Shown here: positions 1 through 9,516 of the stretch, piece by piece
Layout of the letters: the number at the start of each line of letters is the position of its first letter
How positions within the stretch are numbered: position 1 is the stretch's first letter
Assembly: GCA_027067965.1 (NCBI GenBank)
Contig: JAMOUV010000007.1
Coordinates: 1-64,000 of the forward strand
Direction of reading: 5' to 3'
Origin: Flavobacteriales bacterium
GTDB lineage: Bacteria; Bacteroidota; Bacteroidia; Flavobacteriales; Flavobacteriaceae
DNA: 64,000 nucleotides
Notes under the pieces: generated by a model
What the model was told of the DNA's origin: nothing
Seen by the model: the letters and a program-made list of their open reading frames with translations, nothing else
Databases searched by the model: none
Program-made: the position numbers and the translations under genes

Positions 1-2
1 AT

Positions 3-959
3 CCCACCATTCTCCAGGAGCGCCATTATTATCCCTTCGGGATGCTTCATGCCGGCTACGGCAAGCCCGCCCGCGAACTCTACTACGACACCAAAAACCG
101 TAAAATCTACACCCGCCAAACCGCCGCGGGGAGGTATAAGTATTGGTACAACGACAAAGAATGGCAGGATGATGCGGGGTTGGACATGTACGACTATGGC
201 GCCCGCCAATACGACCCGGCGGTGGGACGGTGGTTTACGATGGATCCTATGGCGGAGAAATATGCTAACCATACACCCTATAATTATACCTTGAATAATC
301 CGATTATTTTAGTTGATCCAACGGGAATGGCGCCGGAAGAGAATGATTGGGACTGGCAGGGGGAAATATGGGATGAGTGGGATGATTGGTTTGTAAATAA
401 AAAGACAGGTGCTTTGGTATATGTGCCTAATGAGCATAAATTAAATGAAGAAATAGCGAAAAAAAACTTTGGGGCTACAATGAGCGAAGTGATTTTTAGT
501 AATAATAAAAATTCTTATGAAAATTGGGAAAGATTGGGTGATGATAATATGTTTGATACGGAAGAAAATAAAGTAAGTGAAAACGGACCAATGTATATCT
601 CTGAAAACCATGCGGAAGAATTTGCTGAAAAAAGAGGATACGAATTAGCTATTAAAACGGATGTTACAGAAGAAATTAATTCACAATATATAGGCGATAT
701 ACATAATTCTATGGTTGTAATACATAATGACCCAATTGAAAAGAAGATACATAATCAAAGTTTTACATACATTAAAATAAATGAACATCCTACAAGAAAG
801 CTTTTAGGAGAAACGGGTAGAGATATATCGAAAGTAGGTTGGGATTTAACCAAATATAGAATTATTAAAGTTGAGAGAAAAAATCAACGGGATTTTTCTC
901 AATTTTATATTAGAATTCATAAAATTAAAGGACCTATAGATAAAAAACTTGAAAAATGA
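3..959 (+). CDS. Rhs/YD-repeat protein, C-terminal part (5' truncated by window edge)
   Basis: The frame is open from the first bases of the window, so the gene starts upstream. The first ~100 codons carry the Rhs repeat-associated core signature: a YYPFGM motif, then YDYGARQYDPAVGRW, DPMAEKYANHTPYNYTLNNP and DPTGM. After DPTGM (about base 330) comes a ~205-residue tip with no motif I recognise, and base composition falls from GC-rich core to AT-rich tip. In Rhs/YD proteins the core encapsulates or presents a variable C-terminal domain that is often a toxin, which makes the tip a candidate effector. Flavobacterial YD proteins can also carry non-toxic tips. The stop overlaps the next start as ATGA, so the two are co-translated. 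The Rhs assignment is firm; the function of the tip is unknown. Confidence 0.85.
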   Translation, partial: PTILQERHYYPFGMLHAGYGKPARELYYDTKNRKIYTRQTAAGRYKYWYNDKEWQDDAGLDMYDYGARQYDPAVGRWFTMDPMAEKYANHTPYNYTLNNPIILVDPTGMAPEENDWDWQGEIWDEWDDWFVNKKTGALVYVPNEHKLNEEIAKKNFGATMSEVIFSNNKNSYENWERLGDDNMFDTEENKVSENGPMYISENHAEEFAEKRGYELAIKTDVTEEINSQYIGDIHNSMVVIHNDPIEKKIHNQSFTYIKINEHPTRKLLGETGRDISKVGWDLTKYRIIKVERKNQRDFSQFYIRIHKIKGPIDKKLEK

Positions 960-1579
960 AAAAAATACTTTATGGCATATTGATAGCTTTATTTGTAATT
1001 TCTTGTGAAACTAGAAGTTATAGTCCTGAATATAGCAATACCTTACGAAATTATCCGAATGATTTTATTAAACATTTTCCATATAAAATTAGTAATGGAA
1101 TTTTACACGAGACTACTAACCCGCAACTTGATGTGATTCGTTTGTTTTTGATAATCAATGATTCTACACAAAAGTTTAAAATATTAAAGGATAGTCTTGA
1201 TAAAATCTCCATAGCCAAATATTCAGCTCAAGATTCATGTTTACTCATTGTTAACAAATTTACTACTGAACAAAATTTCTCAATTGAAAAAAAAGCTAAT
1301 GAGAAGGTAATTCAACAATATCTTAAAAAAAGGTGTTTAAGGAATAAGATGCCCATTCCCAATTTCTGGGGCTTGTATGAGGAAAATTTACATACACTTC
1401 CACAGTTACCTAAAGATTTTGATATATATATTTTGGAAGCAAAAAAGGGTCTTTTTTGGGATGAAAAGCATAGGTCAAGCGGTGAATATATGCCTGATTA
1501 TTGGAAACATGGTTATTCTCGTGGAATAGCAATGAACGATAAAACACATGAAATAATTTATTGGTTTGTATTATGGTAA
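956..1579 (+). CDS. Small lipoprotein overlapping the Rhs tip; possible immunity protein
   Basis: 207 residues. It starts with a short basic N-terminus, a hydrophobic stretch and a lipobox (FVISC, Cys at residue 17), so it is predicted to be a lipoprotein. No family is recognised. It is strongly AT-rich like the Rhs tip and overlaps it by 4 nt (ATGA), the arrangement expected of a cognate immunity gene. A lipoprotein immunity factor would fit a toxin acting in the periplasm or at the membrane, but this is inference from position only. It could equally be an unrelated accessory lipoprotein. Confidence 0.65.
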   Translation: MKKILYGILIALFVISCETRSYSPEYSNTLRNYPNDFIKHFPYKISNGILHETTNPQLDVIRLFLIINDSTQKFKILKDSLDKISIAKYSAQDSCLLIVNKFTTEQNFSIEKKANEKVIQQYLKKRCLRNKMPIPNFWGLYEENLHTLPQLPKDFDIYILEAKKGLFWDEKHRSSGEYMPDYWKHGYSRGIAMNDKTHEIIYWFVLW

Positions 1580-2442
1580 ATAATTATTATACACACAACC
1601 GCTAAAGACACCTTGACAGGGAGTATCCCCAAAAAAAATATATGCCCGCTGCCGGGCTTCAAAATCCTTATTCCCGCGCGAATCTCTTATCTTGCGGGAT
1701 TAGGTGTTTTTTTTGCATGGATAAATTTTCTCGAAGGTAAAGCGGCCACTGAGTTTGCTTGTCATGAGTCCGTCGAATGATCGAAGTGCCGCTTTACCTT
1801 CCCGCTTCCCCCTATTCTTTCCGCGCCAATTCTTTGTGTAAGTTAAAAACCGAGCAAGGCCGGCGCCTCGACCATTCGACAAGCTCATGTGGCTCGGCAG
1901 CCGGCTAAATTAATGGGGCCCCTTTGAAATAATGCTACTGAGGGTCTCGAACGGCTCCTCTTAAACGCGAGGAGATTATTACGTCGCGCTCCATCCCCTT
2001 CTGAAAGCCCTCCCGGAGCGCTCCTCATAATGACACCGAATATCGAAGCGCTTTTCTTAAACGGCCGGGATTTTGATATTGTAGATTAAATGTCCATTAC
2101 ACCGAAGCAAGGAAAGGTAAAAGTGAATGTAAAAGTAAAAGTCCAAAAAAAGGAAATATAACCGGTTGACATAGCATGCAAAAAAGCGATGGCCTTCCAT
2201 ATAAATACCGTTTTAAGGAGAAAGGAATTTCCGTTATCCGTTTATTCCTTATTATTATATAAGTAAAATTAATCGCATTTACATAAAATACCTCTTATTT
2301 TTGAGGACTATTTTAAATAATATTCATTCTAAATAAAACGTCTTTTTCAAATCTTTAAGTTATTTTTTTAATTATATCGCACTCTAAATCAACCTCTTAA
2401 GAAAAATCATATTGTTTATTAGGGAACAAATTAAAATTTGTT
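1580..2442 (+). other. Gene-poor region with repeat remnants
   Basis: No credible gene is seen in about 860 bases. There is a GC-rich hairpin at 1644-1657 (GCCCG/CGGGC) and a palindromic stretch around 1670-1701 (CCCGCGCGAAT...GCGGGAT) that resembles the REP-like units at 26.8-27.9 kb. Two imperfect inverted copies of a CATTCGACAAGCTCATG-like sequence lie near 1761-1780 and 1870-1890. The last 300 bases are AT-rich upstream DNA of the SusC gene. Confidence 0.5.
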
Positions 2443-2443
2443 T

Positions 2444-2451
2444 TATATTTG
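2444..2451 (+). promoter_or_regulatory. Promoter -7 element (TATATTTG) of the susC-susD operon
   Basis: Matches the Bacteroidota consensus TAnnTTTG. It lies about 95 nt before the preferred SusC start, leaving a long AT-rich leader. No clear TTG at the -33 position with usual spacing. Confidence 0.5.
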
Positions 2452-2542
2452 TTGAGTATATAAAAACGAATTAAATCTTTAAATAAAATAGTTTATGAAA
2501 CAATTTTTAATTACTTTTGTCAATACAAACAAAAATCATACT

Positions 2543-5500
2543 ATGATGAGAACAAAGTTAAAAGGATTCTTGACGCTGTTGTTGGTGTTTGCCCTGCAAG
2601 CGACCTTCGCACAGCAAAAGGTAACCGGAACGGTAACCGATGCTAATACAGGAGAGCCGTTGCCGGGAGTGAACATTGTCATTGAAGGTACGCAGAAAGG
2701 TACCGTAACCGATTTTGACGGAAAATACACCATTACGGCATCACCCGATGACGTGTTGGTATTTTCGTATGTCGGTTACAATGAAGTAAAAGAAAAAGTA
2801 GGTAACCGAAGTGTTATCAATGTAAAATTAGTTCCCGGTGAAGTATTGGAAACCGTTGTAGTGGACATTTCGGGACAAAAACGTGAAGTAAAAACGCTTT
2901 CTTACGACGTACAACAAGTAAAAGCGGAAAAACTTGAAATTTCGGATATTGCTAACGTAGAAAGTGCATTGGCCGGTAAAGTGGCCGGAGCCCAAGTACT
3001 TGATCAAGCGGGTTCCAAATTAGGTTACGGACCCAAAGTTCGTTTACGTGGACGTATCGCATTGACATCGGATTCCGATCCGCTTTATGTAGTGGACGGA
3101 GTACCCGTAGGCGATGCTTCTGTAATCGATCCGGATAATATCGAATCAATCGAAGTATTGAAAGGCCCCAACGCTACCGCAATTTACGGACAACGCGGTA
3201 TTAACGGCGTGGTGGTAATTACAACGAAAAAAGCCAAAAAAGGTCTGTTCGGTGTTGATATCAACAGCAAAGTTACTTTTGAAAAAATCGCTTACTTGCC
3301 CAAATATCAAAACTCTTACGGACAAGGTTATGACGGAGAACTCGAATGGTACAACTTCCCCGATAACGGTTGGGGTCTCCCCGCCAGTTTCTTCGCATTT
3401 AGCATAAACGGATGGGATGATCCCGTATTTAGAAACAATCCCACTATTTTCAGCTCCTATGCAGACGAAAGCTGGGGACCTAAATTCGACGGAAGAGATT
3501 ATCTGCCTTGGTACAGCTGGATGCCCGATAGCCCCTACTACAAAAAAACCGCCAAATGGCAAGGGCAACCCGATAACGTGAAAAATTTCTATGATACGGG
3601 CGTTTATCTGAAAAACAGTGTAAGCATCTCTTCAGCCGGTGACGGCTACAAAGCCAATTTCTCATTCTCCGATTTGTCTCAAAAAGGTGTCATTCCTTAT
3701 TCCACCTATAACCGTTACTTTGTAAACGGTAATATGGAATTCGATGTAACAAAACACCTTACATTGGGACTCTTCACTTCTTACTCCAAATATAAAAGAC
3801 ACGGTGATTTCAACGACAGTTACGGTAACCAAACTTCCGGTTCGTTCAACGCTTGGTTCGGCCGACAAATGGATATGGCCAAACAAAAAGAATTGATCGA
3901 CCTGAAAACCCCGGAAGGATATTATCATTCCTGGAACTGGTGGAATCCCTTTATTTATAGTGTTTACGGCACATTCTTTAATGAAGACTTCAAAAAAGCC
4001 GTCTTCTGGTTCAACCCTTATACATGGTTACGCGATTATGACAGAAATGGTAACGGCACTTCATTGTTAGCCAACATTTGGACCAACTTCAAAATCACTG
4101 ACGGTTTATCCCTTAAATTATCCGTTACACGTAACGAAGCCATAGGGGCGGCCAATTATAGATTACCTTACAACATTCACTATTCATCCGGACATGATTT
4201 ATATGTAAGATGGGTGAACAGTATGGGAATTTATGACAATAAATTTACCGAAGATAATTATAACTTCTATGTATATTATACACCTCAATTCGATAGCGAA
4301 GACTTTAGTTTGGAAACCATGTTCGGTGGTAACATGAGAAAATCCAACTATGCATCGAAATCCGCATGGATGGATCCCGAATCCTTGATTAATTACCTGG
4401 TAATTCCGGATGTTTATCAATTCCAAAACACCAAAAATCCGGTACCTGTAATTAGAAATATGTCCAGGAAAAAAACTTATTCCTTATTTGGAAAAGCCAC
4501 ATTCGGATATAAAAACCTGTTATTCGTAGAAGCTACCGCACGTCAAGACTGGAGTTCGGCACTCTTCCCCGAAAGAAACGGATATTTCTACCCTTCCGTA
4601 GGTATCTCATTTAACTTTACCGAATTAGAAGGATTGCAAGACAACTCCATCTTGAGTTCAGGTAAATTCCGTATGGGTTGGGCACAAGTAGGTTCCGATG
4701 TGGCCGCTCACAGAATCTATCCTCGTTACAGATTCTTGGGTAATATTCCTTATAATGGAATCTCCACCTTGTTGACACCTTCTTATTTCGTAGATCAAAA
4801 CTTGGTTCCGGCTATCAACTCTTCGTTCGAAACCGGATTCGATTTGAAATTCTTCGAAAACAGAGCATATCTTAATTTAACATACTACTTCGAAAAGAGG
4901 AAAAATGAAATCGTAACCATTTCGGTTCCTTCCACAACGGGTTATGCCGGATATTTAACCAACGGCGGTAAATCCCACAGAAGCGGTATTGAAGTTTCAT
5001 TGGGAGGAAATCTCCTCCAGAAAGATGATTTCGGATGGGATGTGGATGTGAACTTCTCCAAAAACAAAACCATTGTAGATGAAGTACCTACAGGAGAAGA
5101 AATGATTGCTCCGGGTTACGGTGACCAATGGCGTCGAGTATTCTTGGTACACAAAGAAGGAATGGAATGGGGACAATTGAAAGGTTATAAGATTAAAAGA
5201 GATGATAGCGGCAATCCTATTTTAAGCAGCCGCGGATATTTTATCCCCGAAGAAACCTACTACGGTAGTGTATTACCTGCCTTCACCGGTGGTTTCACTA
5301 ATATCTTTAGTTATAAGAACTTCAGAGTAGCCGCTCACTTTACCTTCCAAAAAGGCGGTAAATTCTACTCCGGTTCGGAAGTTTGGGGTTGGTATTCCGG
5401 ATTATATGAAGAAACCGGCTTAAACGGTGACCGTGAAGGCGGAATTACCGTAAAAGGTGTGGATGCTTCCGGAAACTCCGTATCGCATCATTTCGATTAT

Positions 5501-5821
5501 GATGTAACCAATAATGATCCCGATGTACAAAGTTATTTCGGACAATTCCACGGCAGTGATATCACTGAATTCTTTGTACATGACGCCAGTTATCTGAAAC
5601 TAAGAGAACTTAGCTTGAGTTATTCCTTACCTAAGGATGTTTTAGGTAAATACCTCAAAGGAGCTTCGATTAGTTTAATCGGAACCAATGTATGGTTGAT
5701 CGCTGTTTCCAAAGATAACTATCACAGATGGGATCCTTCCGAATTATCCGATACATACGGTGAAGATGCTCAGTTACCGGGCACAAGACGTTTTGGTATG
5801 AATATTAAATTAAGATTCTAA
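2543..5821 (+). CDS. SusC/RagA-family TonB-dependent outer-membrane transporter
   Basis: About 1092 residues, typical for SusC. The ATG at 2543 (or 2546) is preferred over 2495 because it places a clean signal peptide, MRTKLKGFLTLLLVFALQ ending in ATFAQQ, at the N-terminus. Next comes the carboxypeptidase-D-like domain (VTGTVTDANTGEPLPGVNI, about residues 25-105). The TonB plug follows with DPLYVVDGVP and the SusC signature IESIEVLKGPNATAIYGQRG..GVVVITTKKA, then a beta-barrel ending in an aromatic residue (NIKLRF). Together with the SusD partner 13 nt downstream it would import a large ligand such as a glycan or peptide. No glycoside hydrolase or regulator is next to it, so the substrate cannot be inferred. 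Confidence 0.95.
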   Translation: MMRTKLKGFLTLLLVFALQATFAQQKVTGTVTDANTGEPLPGVNIVIEGTQKGTVTDFDGKYTITASPDDVLVFSYVGYNEVKEKVGNRSVINVKLVPGEVLETVVVDISGQKREVKTLSYDVQQVKAEKLEISDIANVESALAGKVAGAQVLDQAGSKLGYGPKVRLRGRIALTSDSDPLYVVDGVPVGDASVIDPDNIESIEVLKGPNATAIYGQRGINGVVVITTKKAKKGLFGVDINSKVTFEKIAYLPKYQNSYGQGYDGELEWYNFPDNGWGLPASFFAFSINGWDDPVFRNNPTIFSSYADESWGPKFDGRDYLPWYSWMPDSPYYKKTAKWQGQPDNVKNFYDTGVYLKNSVSISSAGDGYKANFSFSDLSQKGVIPYSTYNRYFVNGNMEFDVTKHLTLGLFTSYSKYKRHGDFNDSYGNQTSGSFNAWFGRQMDMAKQKELIDLKTPEGYYHSWNWWNPFIYSVYGTFFNEDFKKAVFWFNPYTWLRDYDRNGNGTSLLANIWTNFKITDGLSLKLSVTRNEAIGAANYRLPYNIHYSSGHDLYVRWVNSMGIYDNKFTEDNYNFYVYYTPQFDSEDFSLETMFGGNMRKSNYASKSAWMDPESLINYLVIPDVYQFQNTKNPVPVIRNMSRKKTYSLFGKATFGYKNLLFVEATARQDWSSALFPERNGYFYPSVGISFNFTELEGLQDNSILSSGKFRMGWAQVGSDVAAHRIYPRYRFLGNIPYNGISTLLTPSYFVDQNLVPAINSSFETGFDLKFFENRAYLNLTYYFEKRKNEIVTISVPSTTGYAGYLTNGGKSHRSGIEVSLGGNLLQKDDFGWDVDVNFSKNKTIVDEVPTGEEMIAPGYGDQWRRVFLVHKEGMEWGQLKGYKIKRDDSGNPILSSRGYFIPEETYYGSVLPAFTGGFTNIFSYKNFRVAAHFTFQKGGKFYSGSEVWGWYSGLYEETGLNGDREGGITVKGVDASGNSVSHHFDYDVTNNDPDVQSYFGQFHGSDITEFFVHDASYLKLRELSLSYSLPKDVLGKYLKGASISLIGTNVWLIAVSKDNYHRWDPSELSDTYGEDAQLPGTRRFGMNIKLRF

Positions 5822-5834
5822 AAAATTAAAGATT

Positions 5835-7382
5835 ATGAAAAAGTTAATTTTAATAATAACAATGATTTTTGTGTTAAGCGCATGTAAAAATATCGACTTC
5901 GGGGATTATAACAAAAACCCCTTAGGGCCGAACGAAATCGAGCCGGTAGGTTTGTTTTCCGGAGGTGTGCTTAACTACTTTAACAATTCCGGTAGAAGTT
6001 ATCTTTCTAAACCCGGGTTTTATGTACAGTGGATGACCCAGAACCAATATACATCCGAAATGCAATATGCGGATGCGGCTGTAAACTGGTCGCCGTGGTT
6101 CATCGGTGTGTTGAGTAACTTCAAACAAAATTTGGATTACTTGCAAGCCAATTATGAAGATTCGAAATGGAACGGATTAGGTGGTGTGGACAATTTGATT
6201 GCCGTAAACAAAATCATGTATGCTTTTGTATTCAAGCATTTGACCGATACTTATGGCTCCATACCTTATTCCGAAGCGCTTAACCCGGATATCCTTGCAC
6301 CGAAATACGATAACCAAATCGCTATTTATACCGATCCCGAGCACGGATTAATCAAAATGTTACAAGACGCGAGAGATATGTTGTCTCCGGGTGCGTATCC
6401 GATTGCAGGTGATGTGGTTTTCAATGGCAACGCTTCGAAATGGAGAAAATTAGCCAATTCATTAATCATGAATTTCGCCCTTCAATTGAGCGAAGTGAAT
6501 GATGCCAATATACAAAGCTATATCAAAGCGGCATTTAACGATGCTTTGGCTGACGGTCCTATGACAAGTGTAAGTCATGATGCATGGATTAACTTTTACG
6601 ATTACTCCAGGGCTTACCAAAATCCTTGGACAAGACTTAGAAAGAGAGATTATTTCTTGTCGCTCCAATTAACCGATGCCTTGAAAGGTGTTCCTCGATC
6701 AACAGTGGTTCGAGACAGAAGTCCTATTTACAACCACTCATTGGATTTCCGTTTATTCATTATTGCCGATGATCCTTCGGCAGACGGTAAAAACTATATT
6801 TACCACTCCCGTTTGACTCCGGATGAAAACGGTGAAGCGCAATTTTCATCTCGTATTTGGAATCCCAACGCGCCGTTACCTTTCTTCTTGTCGGCATGGA
6901 CTTACTTAGACCGAGCTGAAGCGGCCGCAAGAGGATGGAGCGAAGTAGGTGATTTTGACAATTTATTGGCACAAGCCATTTCCAATTCCTACAAAACTCT
7001 TTCCGTACACTATGGTTTGGATATTTCATCTTACGCAGACGACTTTGCTGCTGCCAGAGTAGCTGATGCCAATGATCCCAACTATGGTGATCCGAACATC
7101 ACCAATAACAAATTGGAAGTGGTAGCCGAAGAAAAATGGGTTTCTTACTTCCCTTCCACTTTCCTTGGATGGAGTCAGTGGAAAAGATTGGATATTCCCG
7201 TCTTGATCCCTCATTCATCTCCTTACAATGCAGCTAATCCCGAAACCGGTCAAGTGATTCCTGTTCGTTACAAATACCCGAACACGGAAAGCACACAAAA
7301 TCCGGAAGGATATCAAGCCGGTGTGAATGACCTGCTTCCCGCTGTGGATGCCAACACATCGCATGTTCCTTGGGATCGATAA
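5835..7382 (+). CDS. SusD/RagB-family nutrient-binding lipoprotein
   Basis: 515 residues. A signal peptide with lipobox VLSAC (Cys17) predicts a surface lipoprotein. The motif DTYGSIPYSEAL, many Trp/Tyr-rich helices, and a C-terminal EEKWVSYFPSTFLGWSQWKRL block are characteristic of SusD-like proteins. It would form the lid over the SusC barrel encoded 13 nt upstream and help capture the ligand. A strong terminator follows, so the operon appears to contain only these two genes. Confidence 0.93.
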   Translation: MKKLILIITMIFVLSACKNIDFGDYNKNPLGPNEIEPVGLFSGGVLNYFNNSGRSYLSKPGFYVQWMTQNQYTSEMQYADAAVNWSPWFIGVLSNFKQNLDYLQANYEDSKWNGLGGVDNLIAVNKIMYAFVFKHLTDTYGSIPYSEALNPDILAPKYDNQIAIYTDPEHGLIKMLQDARDMLSPGAYPIAGDVVFNGNASKWRKLANSLIMNFALQLSEVNDANIQSYIKAAFNDALADGPMTSVSHDAWINFYDYSRAYQNPWTRLRKRDYFLSLQLTDALKGVPRSTVVRDRSPIYNHSLDFRLFIIADDPSADGKNYIYHSRLTPDENGEAQFSSRIWNPNAPLPFFLSAWTYLDRAEAAARGWSEVGDFDNLLAQAISNSYKTLSVHYGLDISSYADDFAAARVADANDPNYGDPNITNNKLEVVAEEKWVSYFPSTFLGWSQWKRLDIPVLIPHSSPYNAANPETGQVIPVRYKYPNTESTQNPEGYQAGVNDLLPAVDANTSHVPWDR

Positions 7383-7402
7383 TTAAAAACCACTAATAGA
7401 TT

Positions 7403-7437
7403 AAAAAAAAACCGCTCCGGTTCGGAGCGGTTTTTTT
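7403..7437 (+). terminator. Rho-independent terminator after susD
   Basis: A-run, stem CCGCTCC/GGAGCGG with loop GGTTC region (7412-7430), then a 7-T run. The flanking A and T runs extend the stem and could make it work in both directions. Confidence 0.9.
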
Positions 7438-7451
7438 AATGGATTTATTTG

Positions 7452-7459
7452 TAATTTTG
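7452..7459 (+). promoter_or_regulatory. Promoter -7 element (TAATTTTG) of the mrp operon
   Basis: Matches TAnnTTTG and lies 22 nt before the mrp ATG, directly after the susD terminator. Confidence 0.6.
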
Positions 7460-7481
7460 CTACCTGCAAATAAAAAATAAA

Positions 7482-8597
7482 ATGAAAAAAGAAGACGTAC
7501 TGAATATATTAAAACAAGTTCACTATAAAGAGCAAAGTATTACGGATAACGAAGTGATTCAAAAAATTGAAGTGAAAGATGATATTTTTGGAAAAGAAGT
7601 CGCATTGGATCTACAAATAGATTCTCCGGCTATCCATGTCAAAAAGAAACTCGAAGAAGATATCCAAAAGGCCATTCATACCCATTTCGGACCTGATGTA
7701 CAAGTCAAAACCACCATCCGGGTAGTGGTACCCGAAAATGAAAAAATGAAACCCATCGAACGGATTAAAAACATCATAGCCGTCGCTTCGGGAAAGGGTG
7801 GCGTAGGAAAATCCACCGTAACGGCCAATTTGGCTATTTCTCTGGCCAATATGGGATTTAAAGTCGGTATCCTGGACGCAGACGTGTACGGGCCTTCGAT
7901 TCCGCTTATGTTCGGTGTACAAGGCGAAAGACCACGTGCTACCAAAGAAAACGACAAAGTGATGATTATTCCCGTGGAAAGCCATGGCGTAAAAATTCTT
8001 TCCATAGGATTCTTTGCCGAGCCCAATCAAGCGGTTATTTGGCGCGGCTCCATGGCCAATAGCGCACTCAATCAATTGATGTTCGATGCCAAATGGGACG
8101 ATTTGGATTTCTTTCTGATCGACTTGCCTCCGGGAACCGGCGATATTCAACTTTCGGTGATGCAAATGGTGCCCGTAACAGGGGCCGTCGTGGTGACTAC
8201 CCCCCAGAACGTGGCTATTGCCGACGTAAAAAAGGCCATCAATATGTTTGATAATCCGTCCATTAAAGTGCCCGTCTTGGGAATCATTGAAAACATGTCC
8301 TATTTCCAACCGGCCGAATGCCCGGAAAATAAATATTATATATTCGGGCGTGACGGCGGAAAAAATCTTGCCTCCGCTTTGAATCTACCTTTCCTCGGGG
8401 AAATTCCTTTGGTCCAAAGCATCCGCGAAGCCGGCGATGCCGGACGGCCGGCCGCTTTACAGGAAGATGCCAAAATGAAAGAAATTTGGGAAGAAATTAC
8501 CCGGAATGTAGTGGAAAAAACCGTGGAACGAAATAAAAAATTACCGCCTACCGAAAAAATTAAAATCACCAACCAAGCAGGTTGTGCGGTAAAATAA
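7482..8597 (+). CDS. mrp: Mrp/ApbC-family iron-sulfur cluster carrier ATPase
   Basis: 371 residues. The N-terminal ~85 residues form a MIP18/DUF59-type domain. A deviant Walker A P-loop, SGKGGVGKST (residues 103-112), and the Mrp signature DLPPGTGDIQLS follow. These proteins bind and transfer Fe-S clusters in an ATP-dependent way in the cytoplasm. The region where many Mrp proteins have a CxxC has only one Cys (PAECPENKYYIFG), which I recall as usual for Bacteroidota forms. The next gene is a NifU-type scaffold, supporting an Fe-S role. Confidence 0.93.
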   Translation: MKKEDVLNILKQVHYKEQSITDNEVIQKIEVKDDIFGKEVALDLQIDSPAIHVKKKLEEDIQKAIHTHFGPDVQVKTTIRVVVPENEKMKPIERIKNIIAVASGKGGVGKSTVTANLAISLANMGFKVGILDADVYGPSIPLMFGVQGERPRATKENDKVMIIPVESHGVKILSIGFFAEPNQAVIWRGSMANSALNQLMFDAKWDDLDFFLIDLPPGTGDIQLSVMQMVPVTGAVVVTTPQNVAIADVKKAINMFDNPSIKVPVLGIIENMSYFQPAECPENKYYIFGRDGGKNLASALNLPFLGEIPLVQSIREAGDAGRPAALQEDAKMKEIWEEITRNVVEKTVERNKKLPPTEKIKITNQAGCAVK

Positions 8598-8635
8598 TTT
8601 TTCACTAAATTGTAACATGAAATACATAATCGGTC

Positions 8636-8872
8636 ATGGATAACGAACAGGAAAGATTACAAAAACTGAAAATTGCCCTGGAAGAAATACGTCCGTTTCT
8701 TAAAAAAGACGGTGGTGACGTACGGGTGGTGGAATTCGGAGAAAAACATCTTACCGTCCAATTCCTTGGAAATTGCATGCACTGCAAAATCAAAGAAATG
8801 ACCTTGACCAATGGCATTAAATATATTGTAAATAAATATTTACCGGAAATTGAAGAAATTAAAGAAATATAA
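8636..8872 (+). CDS. NifU C-terminal-domain Fe-S scaffold protein
   Basis: 78 residues made up of a NifU-like C-terminal domain alone: IRPFLKKDGGDVRVV, then GNCMHCKIKEMTL with the CxxC pair at Cys47 and Cys50 that holds a [4Fe-4S] cluster, then GIKYIVNKYLPEI. Directly after mrp (38 nt) and 2 nt before a Crp-type gene, so probably cotranscribed. Together with Mrp it would assemble and pass on Fe-S clusters. Confidence 0.9.
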   Translation: MDNEQERLQKLKIALEEIRPFLKKDGGDVRVVEFGEKHLTVQFLGNCMHCKIKEMTLTNGIKYIVNKYLPEIEEIKEI

Positions 8873-8874
8873 AT

Positions 8875-9516
8875 ATGCAAAACGCTTATGACCTTATAAA
8901 GCAACGCTTCGGACATCAATTCAGCGATGAACTTATGGAATTTTTAGCGAAGGAATCATTGGTTCTCCCTGTAATCAAAGGACAAAAAATCATAAAAAAA
9001 GGCGTCCCTTTTAATTATATGATCCTGATTCTTTCCGGCACCATGAAAGTAATGCGTACCGCCCCCGATGGAAGTGAACATGTCTTATTCTACCTGAAAA
9101 GCGGAGATGCCTGCTCGGAAACCTTTACGCTCTGCGACGAAGAAGGAAGCAGCGAAGTGGATCTAGTGGCCGAACAAGAAGGTGTGATTCTGCTTATTCC
9201 TCAAAAATTAATGAAAACTTTGATGAGTAACTACTCGGACTGGCGAGAATTTGTCCTTAAAAAATTCGGCGAACGCATCCGAGAATTTTTACACACCCTC
9301 GATTCGATTACCTTTAAAAATTTGGACGAAAGACTACTTAAATATTTAAAAGACAAAGCCAGAGTCCTGAATTCGAATGTAATTAACATTACCCATCAAA
9401 ATATTGCCAATGATTTGGCAACTTCCAGGGTGGTCATTTCCCGGCTCTTAAAAATGCTGGAAAGAAAAGGAGTTTTAAAACTTTCCAGAAATAAAATAGA
9501 GTTGCTCGATGTATGA
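8875..9516 (+). CDS. Crp/Fnr-family transcriptional regulator
   Basis: 213 residues. The N-terminal cyclic-nucleotide-binding beta-roll (about residues 15-130) contains KGVPFNYMILILSGTMKV, and the C-terminal Crp-type winged helix has NITHQNIANDLATSRVVISRLLKMLERKGVL. There is no Fnr-type N-terminal Cys cluster, although Cys residues occur in DACSETFTLCDEE within the sensor domain. The signal is not predictable. It overlaps panC by 4 nt (ATGA) and follows two Fe-S genes, so a redox or metabolic input is possible but unproven. Confidence 0.88.
   Translation: MQNAYDLIKQRFGHQFSDELMEFLAKESLVLPVIKGQKIIKKGVPFNYMILILSGTMKVMRTAPDGSEHVLFYLKSGDACSETFTLCDEEGSSEVDLVAEQEGVILLIPQKLMKTLMSNYSDWREFVLKKFGERIREFLHTLDSITFKNLDERLLKYLKDKARVLNSNVINITHQNIANDLATSRVVISRLLKMLERKGVLKLSRNKIELLDV

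Noticed and set aside
1700-1888. 62-residue minus-strand frame
   Set aside because: Lies in relic repeat DNA; basic composition without motif.
2495-2542. Extended N-terminus of the SusC gene
   Set aside because: The extra 16 residues would precede a complete signal peptide that starts at 2543/2546.
7611-8309. 232-residue minus-strand frame inside mrp
   Set aside because: Shadow of a well-supported conserved gene; no recognisable motif.
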